Source of the DNA: Aquabacterium sp.
GTDB lineage: Bacteria; Pseudomonadota; Gammaproteobacteria; Burkholderiales; Burkholderiaceae_C
Reading direction: 5' to 3'
DNA length: 64,000 bases
Assembly (NCBI RefSeq): GCF_030652515.1
Contig: NZ_JAUSAR010000010.1
Location: 209,516 to 273,515, forward strand
Shown: positions 35,559-44,411 of the stretch, in pieces
How the letters are laid out: each line of letters begins with the position of its first letter
Position numbering within the stretch: position 1 is the stretch's first letter
Notes under the pieces: model-generated
The model's database searches: none
Seen by the model: the letters and a program-made list of their open reading frames with translations, nothing else
What the model was told of the DNA's origin: nothing
Program-made: the position numbers and the translations under genes

Positions 35559-36797
35559 ATGTCTTTTCGCATCCTCCATTGCATCTCCTCGGTGAACCCG
35601 GTGGGGGGCGGTCCCATTGAAGGCGTCAAGCAGTTGTCCGCCGTCAACCTGAGGCACGGCAACACGGTGGAGGTGGTTTCGCTGGACGATCCCGACAGCC
35701 CCTGGGTGAAAAACTTCCCCATCAAGTGCCATGCCATGGGGCCTTCCAGTGCGCCTTACCGCTACTCGTCCAGGCTCGTGCCCTGGCTGTGTGAGCACCG
35801 CGGCAACTACGACGTGGTCATCGTCAATGGCATCTGGGAGTACCACTCCTTCGCGGCCTGGCGGGCGCTGCAAGGATCGTCCACACCGTACTTTGTTTAC
35901 ACGCACGGCATGCTGGACCCCTGGTTCAAACGCACCTACCCACTCAAGCATCTGAAGAAATGGTTGTACTGGCCCTGGGCCGAGTACCGGGTATTGCGCG
36001 ACGCCACCGCCGTGATGTTCACTTGCGAGGATGAACGGCTCCTGGCACGCCAGTCTTTCTGGCTCTACAAGTGCAACGAGCACGTGGTCAACTACGGCAC
36101 CAGCGCGCCCACGGGTGACGCCGAGGTGCAGCGCCGGGTGTTCCTGGAACGCTTTCCGCACCTGGTGGGCAAGCGCTGCTTGTTGTTCCTGGGTCGGGTC
36201 CACGTCAAGAAGGGGCCAGACCTGCTGCTGAAGGCCTTCGCCGCCTTGCTCAATCGCCTGCCTGCCGAGCAGTCCAGGGACTTGCACATCGTCATGGCCG
36301 GCCCGGCTGATGATGCTTATGGCGTGGAGATGAAGGCTTTGGCCACCTCGCTGGGGCTGGCGCACCACATCACCTGGACCGGGATGGTGTCGGGCGATCT
36401 CAAGTGGGGCGCGTTCCACAGCGCCGATGCCTTCATCCTGCCCTCGCACCAGGAGAACTTCGGCATTGCGGTGGCCGAGGCCCTGGCCTGCGCCGTGCCG
36501 GTGCTGATTTCCAACCAGGTCAACATCTGGCGCGAGGTGCAGCAGGCCGGTGCCGGGCTGGTGGATTCGGATGACCTGCCGGGCACCCAGCGGCTGCTGG
36601 ACCGATGGGTCCAGGCTGACCCGGCGATGTGGGCGCAGATGAAGCGCGATGCCTTGGCCTGCTTCCATCAGCGCTTCGTGATCGAGCGCAGTGCAGAGTC
36701 CCTCATCAAGGCCATGGAGATCCACGGCTTGCGGCGGCATGAGCCCGCCAGGGGCTTTGTCAATGGGGCGCACAATGAAGTCGGAGGTACCCCATGA
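35559..36797 (+). CDS. group 1 (GT4) glycosyltransferase, divergent from epsF
   Basis: A 412-aa GT-B enzyme. I chose the ATG at 35559, which gives the typical N-terminus FRILHCISSVNPVGGGPIEGVKQLS; in-frame sequence upstream is unrelated. Acceptor-side features include VVIVNGIWEYHSFAAWRAL and TPYFVYTHGMLDPWFK. The donor side has LLFLGRVHVKKGPDLLLKAF and PSHQENFGIAVAEALACAVPVLIS with E-x7-E (ENFGIAVAE). It is probably the outermost transferase of the EPS locus. The 256 bases to epsF are gene-free and must hold both divergent promoters. The gene overlaps the DUF1840 gene by four bases. Confidence 0.88.
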   Translation: MSFRILHCISSVNPVGGGPIEGVKQLSAVNLRHGNTVEVVSLDDPDSPWVKNFPIKCHAMGPSSAPYRYSSRLVPWLCEHRGNYDVVIVNGIWEYHSFAAWRALQGSSTPYFVYTHGMLDPWFKRTYPLKHLKKWLYWPWAEYRVLRDATAVMFTCEDERLLARQSFWLYKCNEHVVNYGTSAPTGDAEVQRRVFLERFPHLVGKRCLLFLGRVHVKKGPDLLLKAFAALLNRLPAEQSRDLHIVMAGPADDAYGVEMKALATSLGLAHHITWTGMVSGDLKWGAFHSADAFILPSHQENFGIAVAEALACAVPVLISNQVNIWREVQQAGAGLVDSDDLPGTQRLLDRWVQADPAMWAQMKRDALACFHQRFVIERSAESLIKAMEIHGLRRHEPARGFVNGAHNEVGGTP

Positions 36798-37111
36798 CAT
36801 TCAAATTCAAATCCCAAGCCACCGGTGACCTGTTGATGCTGTCGGCACACGCGCACGCCTTGTTGCACCACATCGGCAAGTCGTCCGATCCCAAGGGCAT
36901 CCTGACGCCGGAGGAGATGCCGGCCGCGCTGGCCGCCCTCAGGTCCTTGCCCTTGGATGAGATCTCCGAGGAGGGCGCGTCCGCAAAGCAGGACGGTGAC
37001 GGCGAGCAGCCTGAGGCCGATGCGGTGGATCTGCGCCGCCGCGCCTGGCCTCTGATCCAGATGATCGAAGCCGCGCAGGCGGCCAAGGAGCCCATCGTCT
37101 GGGGTGTTTGA
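36794..37111 (+). CDS. DUF1840-family protein
   Basis: A small soluble protein (105 aa) of the DUF1840 family, found mainly in beta- and gammaproteobacteria and of unknown function. MTFKFKSQATGDLLMLSAHAHALLHHIGK, GILTPEEMPAALAALRSLP and WPLIQMIEAAQAAKEPIVWGV match the family N-terminus, middle and C-terminus. It overlaps the glycosyltransferase gene by four bases (ATGA) and precedes the phosphatase gene by 18 bases. I cannot assign a role. Confidence 0.87.
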   Translation: MTFKFKSQATGDLLMLSAHAHALLHHIGKSSDPKGILTPEEMPAALAALRSLPLDEISEEGASAKQDGDGEQPEADAVDLRRRAWPLIQMIEAAQAAKEPIVWGV

Positions 37112-37129
37112 CCGGCCAACTCAGGCATC

Positions 37130-37813
37130 ATGGGTGACATGAGCGATCACATCACCCGCCTGCTGGTCATTCGCCATGGCGAAACGGCCTGGAACCTGGA
37201 GGCGCGCATCCAGGGCCACACCGACATCCCTTTGAACGAACATGGCCGCTGGCAGGCCGAGCGCCTGGCCCTGGCCTTGTCCGATGAAGGACTGGATGCG
37301 CTCTACACCAGTGACTTGCAGCGCGCGCGAGACACCGCGCAGGCCGTGGCGCGCGCCACCGGCCTGCCCTTGCAGTTGGACCAGGGCCTGCGCGAACGCA
37401 ACTTCGGCCGCCTGGAAGGCATGACCCAGAACCAGGTGGCCTTGCAATGGCCCGAAGAGGGCCGACGCTGGCGCGAGCGCGATCCCAGCTATGGCCCTGC
37501 AGAGGGCGAGACCTTGCAGTCGTTCTACCAACGCTGCATTGACACCGCCGAGCGCCTGGCCCGCTTGCACCCCGGTCAGACCGTGGCCCTGGTGGCCCAT
37601 GGGGGCGTGCTGGATTGTTTTTACCGCGCTGCCAACCACATTCCTTTGCAGGCGCCACGCACCTGGACGATTGGCAACGTCAGCATCAACCGGCTGCTTT
37701 ACAGCCCCGAAGGCTTCAGCCTGCTGGGCTGGGCCGACACGCGGCACCTGGACGACGAAGTGGGCCTGGACGAGACCAGCGATGGCGACGTGGCCTTGAG
37801 CCCGGACAAGTAA
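37130..37813 (+). CDS. histidine phosphatase (phosphoglycerate-mutase-like)
   Basis: A 227-aa cytoplasmic enzyme of the histidine phosphatase superfamily. LLVIRHGETAWN (about 11-22) contains the phospho-acceptor His in RHGE. SDLQRARDTAQAV, LRERNFGRLEGM and ALVAHGGVLDCFYR (second His) complete the active site. The motifs fit cofactor-dependent phosphoglycerate mutase-like phosphatases such as CobC or GpmB; the substrate cannot be deduced. An internal ATG at 37139 is an alternative start. The 3' end runs 115 bases into the convergent TetR gene, an unusually long tail-to-tail overlap. Confidence 0.88.
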   Translation: MGDMSDHITRLLVIRHGETAWNLEARIQGHTDIPLNEHGRWQAERLALALSDEGLDALYTSDLQRARDTAQAVARATGLPLQLDQGLRERNFGRLEGMTQNQVALQWPEEGRRWRERDPSYGPAEGETLQSFYQRCIDTAERLARLHPGQTVALVAHGGVLDCFYRAANHIPLQAPRTWTIGNVSINRLLYSPEGFSLLGWADTRHLDDEVGLDETSDGDVALSPDK

Positions 37814-38400
37814 AGGTCGATGGCTTGCGCGCCAGTGCGGGTCAGGTGGAAGAGTTTGTCGTCCAGCATCCAGGTGTTGATCAGGCCGCTCACCAGCGCC
37901 TGCAAGCCCACGGTCATCACGCGGGCGCTGGGTTGAGACGCCACCAGGCCCAGCTTCTGCGCGCGCTTCAAGGCTGTTTCAAGGTGAGCCTGGCAGTTCA
38001 GGTGCACCCTCACATGGCGTGCGCGCACATCGCTCAGCTCGTCCACGTACTCCACCTTGTTGACGGCGATGCCGATCACGCGGCGCGTGCGGGGTTCGGT
38101 GGCGATGCGGGTCAGGGCGTCCATCATGGCGGCGCGGACCTGCGCCAGCGGGTCGTCGGTGGCCTCTTGTCCTACTCGGCCGATGGTCTCTTCGATGGGC
38201 GAGGTGCTCCTGTCCATCATCGCGTTAAAAAGAGCGGCTTTGTCCTTGAAGTGCCAGTAAATGGCGCCACGGGTCATGCCCGCTGCCTGGGCAATGTCCT
38301 GCAGGGAGGTTCGCGACACACCTTTGTCCGCAAAGACAAGTTCAGCGGCATCCAGCAGTTGTTCACGCGTCAGCAGGGCGTCTTCTTTGGTGCGGCGCAT
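37699..38400 (-). CDS. TetR-family repressor of the RND efflux operon (AcrR/TtgR-like)
   Basis: A 233-aa regulator. The N-terminal helix-turn-helix is clear (RTKEDALLTREQLLDAAELVFADKGVSRTSLQDIAQAAGMTRGAIYWHFKDKAALFNAMM), with the AIYWHFKDK signature of AcrR/TtgR/MexR-type repressors. The ligand-binding half extends to about residue 200. The last ~35 residues are Ser/Arg-rich and overlap the phosphatase gene by 115 bases, so they may be dispensable. It is divergent from the efflux operon, with a palindrome between them that matches the AcrR-type operator. It should repress the pump and perhaps itself until a drug or phenolic ligand binds. Confidence 0.92.
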   Translation of the reverse strand: MRRTKEDALLTREQLLDAAELVFADKGVSRTSLQDIAQAAGMTRGAIYWHFKDKAALFNAMMDRSTSPIEETIGRVGQEATDDPLAQVRAAMMDALTRIATEPRTRRVIGIAVNKVEYVDELSDVRARHVRVHLNCQAHLETALKRAQKLGLVASQPSARVMTVGLQALVSGLINTWMLDDKLFHLTRTGAQAIDLYLSGLKATSPSLVSSRPTSSSRCRVSAQPSRLKPSGL

Positions 38401-38465
38401 GGGGAGGTGTCCGGTTTCATCAAGTCAGTCAATTCAATGTGGCTGATTGTGACTGATTTCATTTC

Positions 38466-38487
38466 ATACATACAAGAATGTATGTAT
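38466..38487. promoter_or_regulatory. AcrR-like palindromic operator
   Basis: A perfect inverted repeat with 9-base arms ATACATACA and TGTATGTAT around AGAA. The arms agree with the TACATACA/TGTATGTA half-sites of the E. coli acrAB operator bound by AcrR, though the centre is shorter here. It lies 66 bases before the TetR gene and 48 bases before the adaptor gene, where it could repress both. Confidence 0.78.
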
Positions 38488-38534
38488 AGTTGCCAAATTG
38501 ATTGACCAGACAAGTATTTTTGAAGAGGTGATCC

Positions 38535-39764
38535 ATGGCGAGCCATGACAAGGGAATGATTCGGCGCAGCAGCGCTTGGGCCGTGCTGGCCGTGACCGCC
38601 TCTTTGCTCGCCGCTTGCGGGCCCAAGGCGGCGGCACCCGCTGCCGCGCCGGGTGGCGGCATGCCGCCTGCGCAGGTTGGCGTGGTCACGGTGCAGCCGC
38701 AAACCGTGCCCATCATCACCGAGCTGCCAGGTCGCCTGGAGGCCTCGCGCGTGGCCCAGGTTCGCGCCCGCGTGGCCGGCATCGTGCAGCAGCGCATTTT
38801 TGTCGAAGGCTCCGACGTGAAGGCCGGGCAGGTGCTGTTCCAGATCGACCCGAGCAGTTTCAAGGCGGTGCTTGACAGCGCCCTGGCTTCGCAGGCCAAG
38901 GCCGAAGCCAACTTGAGCCAGGCCACGGCCTTGGTGGGCCGCTACCAGCCGCTGCAAGCCGCCAAGGCCATCAGCCCGCAAGAGTTTTTGAACGCCCAGG
39001 TGGCGCAAAGCCAGGCGCAAGCGGATGTGGCTGCCGCCAAGGCCGCCGTGCAGACCGCGCGCATCAACCTGGGTTACGCCACGGTCACCGCGCCCATCTC
39101 TGGCCGCATTGGCCGCGCGCTGGTCACCGAAGGCGCCTTGGTGGGGCAGGGTGATGCCACGCAGCTGGCCCTGATCCAGCAAACCAATCTTTTGTACGTC
39201 AACTTCACGCAATCGGCCGCCGAGGTGCTCAAGCTCAAGCAGGCCATGGCCCAGGGCAAGCTCAAGCGCGCCGGTGGCCAGGCCGCCAGCGTGCGCGTGC
39301 TGCTGGACGATGGCACCGAGTACCCCTTGCCCGGCAAGCTGCTGTTCTCTGACCTGAGCGTGGACAGCACCTCGGGCCAAGTCTCGCTGCGCGCCGAGGT
39401 GCCCAACCCGGACGGCGCCTTGATGCCGGGCTTGTACGTGCGAGTGCGCCTGGAGCAAGCCCAGGTCGATGGCGGCATCTTGCTGCCCCAACAGGCCGTG
39501 ACCCGCTCTACACAGGGCGACACGGTGATGGTGGTGGGTGCCGATGGCATGGTCAAACCCCGTCCGGTCAAGCTGGGCGGTGCCAAGGGCAACCAGTGGG
39601 TGGTGCTGAGTGGCTTGAAGTCTGGCGAGCAAGTCATGGTCGATGGCTTCCAGAAGATGATGAACCCCAAGGCGCCGGTCAAGGCCGTGCCCTGGCAGCC
39701 CACGCCGTTGCCGGGTGCCGCGTCGGCCCCTGCGTCTGCGCCTGATGCAGCCGCTTCGCGCTGA
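38535..39764 (+). CDS. RND efflux periplasmic adaptor lipoprotein (AcrA/MexA type)
   Basis: A 409-aa membrane-fusion protein. The signal peptide has lipobox LLAAC (Cys about 28), so it is lipid-anchored in the inner membrane. The lipoyl/hairpin core is visible in PIITELPGRLEASRVAQVRARVAGIVQQRIFVEGSDVKAGQVLFQIDP (about 56-103), the helical hairpin runs to about 175, and ATVTAPISGRIGRALVTEGALV returns to the lipoyl domain. A beta-barrel and a membrane-proximal domain end near 375, and an Ala/Pro tail follows. It links the pump to the outer-membrane channel. GAGGTG lies 6 bases before the ATG. Confidence 0.94.
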   Translation: MASHDKGMIRRSSAWAVLAVTASLLAACGPKAAAPAAAPGGGMPPAQVGVVTVQPQTVPIITELPGRLEASRVAQVRARVAGIVQQRIFVEGSDVKAGQVLFQIDPSSFKAVLDSALASQAKAEANLSQATALVGRYQPLQAAKAISPQEFLNAQVAQSQAQADVAAAKAAVQTARINLGYATVTAPISGRIGRALVTEGALVGQGDATQLALIQQTNLLYVNFTQSAAEVLKLKQAMAQGKLKRAGGQAASVRVLLDDGTEYPLPGKLLFSDLSVDSTSGQVSLRAEVPNPDGALMPGLYVRVRLEQAQVDGGILLPQQAVTRSTQGDTVMVVGADGMVKPRPVKLGGAKGNQWVVLSGLKSGEQVMVDGFQKMMNPKAPVKAVPWQPTPLPGAASAPASAPDAAASR

Positions 39765-39775
39765 GGGAGTCTGAC

Positions 39776-42700
39776 ATGCCTCGCTTCTTCATCGACCGGC
39801 CCATCTTCGCGTGGGTGATCGCCTTGTTCATCCTGGTGTTTGGTGGCGTGGCCATCACCCAGTTGCCCATTGCCCAGTACCCCACGGTGGCGCCGCCGTC
39901 CATCGTGATCAGTGCCACTTACCCCGGTGCCTCGGCCAAGACGCTGGACGACAGCGTGGTCAGCGTCATCGAGCAGGAACTCAATGGCGCGCCCGGCCTG
40001 GCCTACATGGAATCGGTCAGCCAGGCCAATGGCACGGGCTCGATCACCGTGACCTTCGAGCCCGGCACCAACATCGACCTGGCCCAGGTTGAGTTGCAGA
40101 ACCGCTTGTCACGCGCCTCGCCGCGCTTGCCAGCGGCGGTGACTCAGCAGGGTGTGAAGGTCGATAAATCGCGCAGCAACTTCCTGATGTTCGTGATGCT
40201 GTCGTCGAGCAACCCGGAGCAGGATCCGGTCTTCCTGGGCGACTACGCCTCGCGTAACGTCATCCCTGAACTGCAGCGCGTGCCCGGCATCGGCCAGGCG
40301 CAGTTGTTCGGCACCGAGCGCGCCATGCGCATCTGGGTGGACCCGGCCAAGCTGGTGTCCTTCGGCCTGACCGCCGCCGATGTCAACAACGCCATCAGGG
40401 CACAAAACACCTTGGTGCCCGCGGGCGGCATTGGCGAGCGGCCCAACATCGTGGAGCAGACTGTGGCGGCCACCGTGGTGGTCAGCGGCCAGTTGGCCAA
40501 CGTCGAGCAGTTCGGCAACATCGTGCTGCGCGCCAAGACGGATGGCGCCGTGGTGCGCATGCGTGACGTGGCCCGCATCGAGTTGGGGGCGCAAACCTAC
40601 GGCACCTATGCCCGCTTGAATGGCAAGCCCGCCAGCGGCATCGGCCTGCAACTCTCGCCCACGGGGAATGCCCTGCAGACCGCTGAAGCCGTGCGCAAGC
40701 GCATGGCCGAGCTCAAGCAGTATTTCCCCAAGGGCGTGGATTTCTCCATCCCTTACGACACCTCGGGCTTCGTCAAGATCTCCATCAGCCAGGTGGTTGA
40801 AACGCTGATCGAGGCCGTGGCGCTCGTGTTCGTGGTGATGTTCATCTTCTTGCAGAACCTGCGCTACACGCTGATCCCGACCCTGGTGGTGCCGGTGGCC
40901 TTGCTGGGCACCTTCGGGGTCATGTCGGTGGCAGGGTTCTCGATCAACGTGCTGACCATGTTCGGCATGGTGCTGGCCATCGGCATCCTGGTGGACGATG
41001 CCATCGTGGTGGTTGAGAACGTCGAGCGTCTGATGGCGCAGGAGGGGCTGTCGCCGCTGGAAGCCACGCGCAAGGCCATGGGCCAGATCAGTGGCGCCAT
41101 TGTCGGCATCACCGTGGTGCTGGTGTCGGTGTTCATCCCGATGGCCTTCTTCAGTGGCTCGGTGGGCAACATCTACCGCCAGTTCTCGCTGTCGATGGTG
41201 TCGTCGATGCTGTTCTCGGCTTTCCTGGCCTTGTCGCTGACGCCCGCCTTGTGCGCCACGCTGCTCAAGCCCATCCCCGAGGGACACCATGAAAAGCGCG
41301 GCTTCTTCGGCTGGTTCAACCGCCGCTTCACCGCGACCACGCATGGTTATGAAAGCTCGATCGCCAAGCTGGTCAAGCGCGGTGGCCGCATGTTGATCGT
41401 GTACGCCGTGTTGGTGGGCGTGGTGGGTTGGCTGTATGTGCGCATGCCCTCGTCCTTCCTGCCCAGCGAAGACCAGGGCAACCTGATCGTCAACGTGCAG
41501 TTGCCACCGGGCGCCACGTCCAACCGCACCGAGACCGTGATCGCGAAGGTCGAGGACTACTTCCTCAAGCAACCGGAAGTGCAGTCGGTGGTCGGTGTGG
41601 TGGGCTTCAGCTTCTCCGGCTCGGGCCAGAACGCCGCCTTGGCTTTCGTCACGCTGAAAGATTGGGACGAACGCCAGGGTGCCGGGCACTCGGCGCAAGA
41701 CCTGGCGGGCAAGGCCTTTGGCGCACTGATGGGCATCCGCGATGCCTTCATCTATCCGCTCAACCCGCCGCCGATCCGCGAACTGGGCAATGCCACGGGC
41801 TTCTCGCTGCGCTTGCAAGACCGCGCCGGCCTGGGCCCCGCCGCCTTGCTGGCCGCGCGCAACCAGATGCTGGGCATGCTGGCGCAGAATCCCAAGGTCA
41901 CCGGGGTCCGCCCCGATGGCCTGGAAGACGCGCCCCAACTTCAGGTGGACATCGACCGCGACAAGGCCAACGCCCTGGGCATCGGCTTCGACGCGATCAG
42001 CGCCACCTTGTCCACGGCCCTGGGCTCCAGCTACATCAATGACTTCCCCAACCAGGGGCGTCTGCAACGCGTGGTGGTGCAGGCCGAGGCCAAGGACCGC
42101 ATGCAGGCCGACCAGATCCTGCAGCTCAACGTGACCAACAACCAAGGCCAGAGCGTGCCGCTGTCCTCCTTCGCGACCACGCGCTGGATCACCGGCCAGA
42201 TGCAGGCGGTGCGCTACAACGGCTACCCCGCCATGCGCCTTTCGGGCGACGCGGGCAAGGGCTTCAGCACGGGCCAGGCCATGGACGAGATCGAGACCCT
42301 GGCCAAGCAATTGCCCCAAGGCATCGGCATCGAATGGACCGGCCTGTCGCGTGAAGAGAAGTTGTCGGGTTCGCAAGCGACCCTGCTGCTGGGCTTCTCG
42401 CTGCTGGCGGTGTTCCTGTGCCTGGCGGCCTTGTATGAAAGCTGGACCATCCCGCTGGCTGTGCTGCTGGTGGTGCCGCTGGGCTTGCTCGGCTCCTTGC
42501 TGGGGGCGTCGTTCCGCGACCTGCCCAACGACGTCTACTTCAAGGTGGGCCTGATCACCATCATGGGCCTGTCGGCCAAGAACGCGATCCTGATCATCGA
42601 GTTCGCCAAAGAGCTGCACGACAAGGGCATGGGCCTCATCGAGGCCACCTTGCAAGCCTGTCACCTGCGTTTCCGCCCCATCATCATGACTTCGCTGGCC

Positions 42701-42922
42701 TTCATCCTGGGCGTGTTGCCCCTGGTGCTGGCCAACGGCGCAGGTTCAGCCGCGCAACGCGCGATCGGGACAGGCGTGATGAGTGGCATGATCGCGGCCA
42801 CAGTGCTGGCGGTGTTTTTCGTGCCGGTGTTTTTTGTGGTGGTGATGACGTGGCTCAACAAGGGCGCCAAACACCCCAAGACCCCCAACGCCTCCGAGGC
42901 AGAGGTCGTCCCTCATGACTAA
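39776..42922 (+). CDS. RND multidrug efflux permease (AcrB/MexB, HAE1 family)
   Basis: A 1048-aa inner-membrane proton/drug antiporter. The family start is present (MPRFFIDRPIFAWVIALFI). Asp407 and Asp408 in GILVDDAIVVVENVE (helix 4) align with the proton-relay pair of AcrB at the same numbers. PIREL and FGLTAADV-type porter segments follow, and SAKNAILIIEFAKELHDKGM marks the second half. Full length, 12 helices and two large periplasmic loops are intact. With the adaptor and channel it exports hydrophobic compounds. It is preceded by GAGGGAG and overlaps the next gene by eight bases. Confidence 0.96.
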   Translation: MPRFFIDRPIFAWVIALFILVFGGVAITQLPIAQYPTVAPPSIVISATYPGASAKTLDDSVVSVIEQELNGAPGLAYMESVSQANGTGSITVTFEPGTNIDLAQVELQNRLSRASPRLPAAVTQQGVKVDKSRSNFLMFVMLSSSNPEQDPVFLGDYASRNVIPELQRVPGIGQAQLFGTERAMRIWVDPAKLVSFGLTAADVNNAIRAQNTLVPAGGIGERPNIVEQTVAATVVVSGQLANVEQFGNIVLRAKTDGAVVRMRDVARIELGAQTYGTYARLNGKPASGIGLQLSPTGNALQTAEAVRKRMAELKQYFPKGVDFSIPYDTSGFVKISISQVVETLIEAVALVFVVMFIFLQNLRYTLIPTLVVPVALLGTFGVMSVAGFSINVLTMFGMVLAIGILVDDAIVVVENVERLMAQEGLSPLEATRKAMGQISGAIVGITVVLVSVFIPMAFFSGSVGNIYRQFSLSMVSSMLFSAFLALSLTPALCATLLKPIPEGHHEKRGFFGWFNRRFTATTHGYESSIAKLVKRGGRMLIVYAVLVGVVGWLYVRMPSSFLPSEDQGNLIVNVQLPPGATSNRTETVIAKVEDYFLKQPEVQSVVGVVGFSFSGSGQNAALAFVTLKDWDERQGAGHSAQDLAGKAFGALMGIRDAFIYPLNPPPIRELGNATGFSLRLQDRAGLGPAALLAARNQMLGMLAQNPKVTGVRPDGLEDAPQLQVDIDRDKANALGIGFDAISATLSTALGSSYINDFPNQGRLQRVVVQAEAKDRMQADQILQLNVTNNQGQSVPLSSFATTRWITGQMQAVRYNGYPAMRLSGDAGKGFSTGQAMDEIETLAKQLPQGIGIEWTGLSREEKLSGSQATLLLGFSLLAVFLCLAALYESWTIPLAVLLVVPLGLLGSLLGASFRDLPNDVYFKVGLITIMGLSAKNAILIIEFAKELHDKGMGLIEATLQACHLRFRPIIMTSLAFILGVLPLVLANGAGSAAQRAIGTGVMSGMIAATVLAVFFVPVFFVVVMTWLNKGAKHPKTPNASEAEVVPHD

Positions 42923-44411
42923 ATTCACTGCTGTCAAATCAACCCTGGCCCTGGCGGCCATCCTGGCCCTGGGCGCCTGCTCGCTGACGCCCGATTACAA
43001 GCGCCCCGATGCGCCGGTGGCCAGCGACTGGCCTCAGGCGCCCAGCCCGGCGGCATCGGCCGCCTCTTCGGCATCGTCGGCCGCCAATGCGACCGAACTG
43101 CCCTGGAGCACCTACTTCCCGGATGCCCGCCTGCAGGGCCTGATCCGCAAGTCGCTGGAGAACAACCGCGACCTGCGCGTGGCCGTGCTCAACATCGAGC
43201 AGGTGCGGGCTCAGTACCAGGTGACGCGTGCGGACCAGTTGCCCACGCTGAACGCCTCGATCACGGGCACGCGCCAGCCTTCGACCGTGGCACCTTACCC
43301 GGTCACCACGACGGCACAGGGTGGGGTGACCATCACCGCCTTCGAGCTGGACCTGTTCGGCCGCTTGCGCGCGATGAGCGCCGCGGCCAGCGCGCAGTTG
43401 CTGGCCACGGAAGAGGCCCGCAAGTCCGCGCACATCAGCCTGGTGGCCGCGGTGGCCAACACCTATTACGCGATCTGGGCCGACCGTTGGCAACTTGCCC
43501 TGGCCGAGCAAACCTTGCAGGCGCGCCAAGGCTCGATGAAGCTGCAGCAGCTCAAGTTCGACAACGGTGTCCTCAACGAGCTGGATTTGCGTTCGACGCA
43601 ATCGGTGCTGGAAGCTGCGCGCATCAGCCGTGCGCAGGCGCAGCGTCAACTGGCGCAGGACACCAATGCCCTCAACTTGCTGCTGGGTGAAACCGCCCCG
43701 GCCGACCTGCTGCCGCCCGCGCCTGTGCTGCCCACCGCCAGCGCCATGGAGGACCCGCAAGCCGTGTCCGCCCTGGTGCGCGACGCCTTGTGGCCCGGTT
43801 TGAGCGAGCTGCCCGTGGGCTTGCCGTCCGAAGCCTTGCTCAAGCGCCCCGACATCGCCCAGGCCGAGCAAGAGCTCGTCTCGGCCAACGCCAACATTGG
43901 TGCGGCCCGGGCCAACATGTTCCCGCGCATCAGCCTCACGGCCAGCGCGGGCGTGGTCAGTGACTCGCTGTCCGGCCTGTTCAGCGATGGACGCAGTGCC
44001 TGGAGTTTCTCGCCCGGTGTGGTGCTGCCCATCTTTGACACGGGTCGCAATCTGGCGCTGATCGACAGCGCCAAGGTCAAGCGCGAGATTGCCGTGGCCC
44101 AGTACGAGAAAGCGCTGCAAAGCGCCTTCCGTGAAGTGGCCGATGCCCTGGTGGCGCGCAGCAGTTTTGCCGACCAGGCCCAGGCCCAGCAGAACCAGAC
44201 CGATGCCGAAGCGGCCCGTCTGCGCCTGGCCACCTTGCGCTACAGCAGTGGCGTGGCCAGCCAGCTGGATTTGCTGGATGCGCAGCGCAGTCTGTTTGCT
44301 TCACAACAGGCCCTGATCTCGGCGCAGCTGGCGCGCCAGCAGGCGCACATCACGCTGTACAAGGCGCTGGGTGGCGGCTGGACGCCGCCCGAGCCAACCT
44401 CAGTTCGTTAA
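42915..44411 (+). CDS. outer-membrane efflux channel lipoprotein (NodT/OprM family)
   Basis: A 498-aa TolC-like channel. Lipobox LGAC (Cys about 22) is followed by SLTPDYKRPDAPVASDWP, the standard OprM/NodT start. Two repeated helical hairpins (ADQLPTLNASITGTRQPSTV ... FELDLFGRLRAMSAAASAQLL; and RPDIAQAEQELVSANANIGAARANMFPRISLTASAGV ...) give the trimeric alpha-barrel. It completes the tripartite pump. The 3' end overlaps the convergent SapC-family gene by 12 bases. Confidence 0.94.
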   Translation: MTKFTAVKSTLALAAILALGACSLTPDYKRPDAPVASDWPQAPSPAASAASSASSAANATELPWSTYFPDARLQGLIRKSLENNRDLRVAVLNIEQVRAQYQVTRADQLPTLNASITGTRQPSTVAPYPVTTTAQGGVTITAFELDLFGRLRAMSAAASAQLLATEEARKSAHISLVAAVANTYYAIWADRWQLALAEQTLQARQGSMKLQQLKFDNGVLNELDLRSTQSVLEAARISRAQAQRQLAQDTNALNLLLGETAPADLLPPAPVLPTASAMEDPQAVSALVRDALWPGLSELPVGLPSEALLKRPDIAQAEQELVSANANIGAARANMFPRISLTASAGVVSDSLSGLFSDGRSAWSFSPGVVLPIFDTGRNLALIDSAKVKREIAVAQYEKALQSAFREVADALVARSSFADQAQAQQNQTDAEAARLRLATLRYSSGVASQLDLLDAQRSLFASQQALISAQLARQQAHITLYKALGGGWTPPEPTSVR

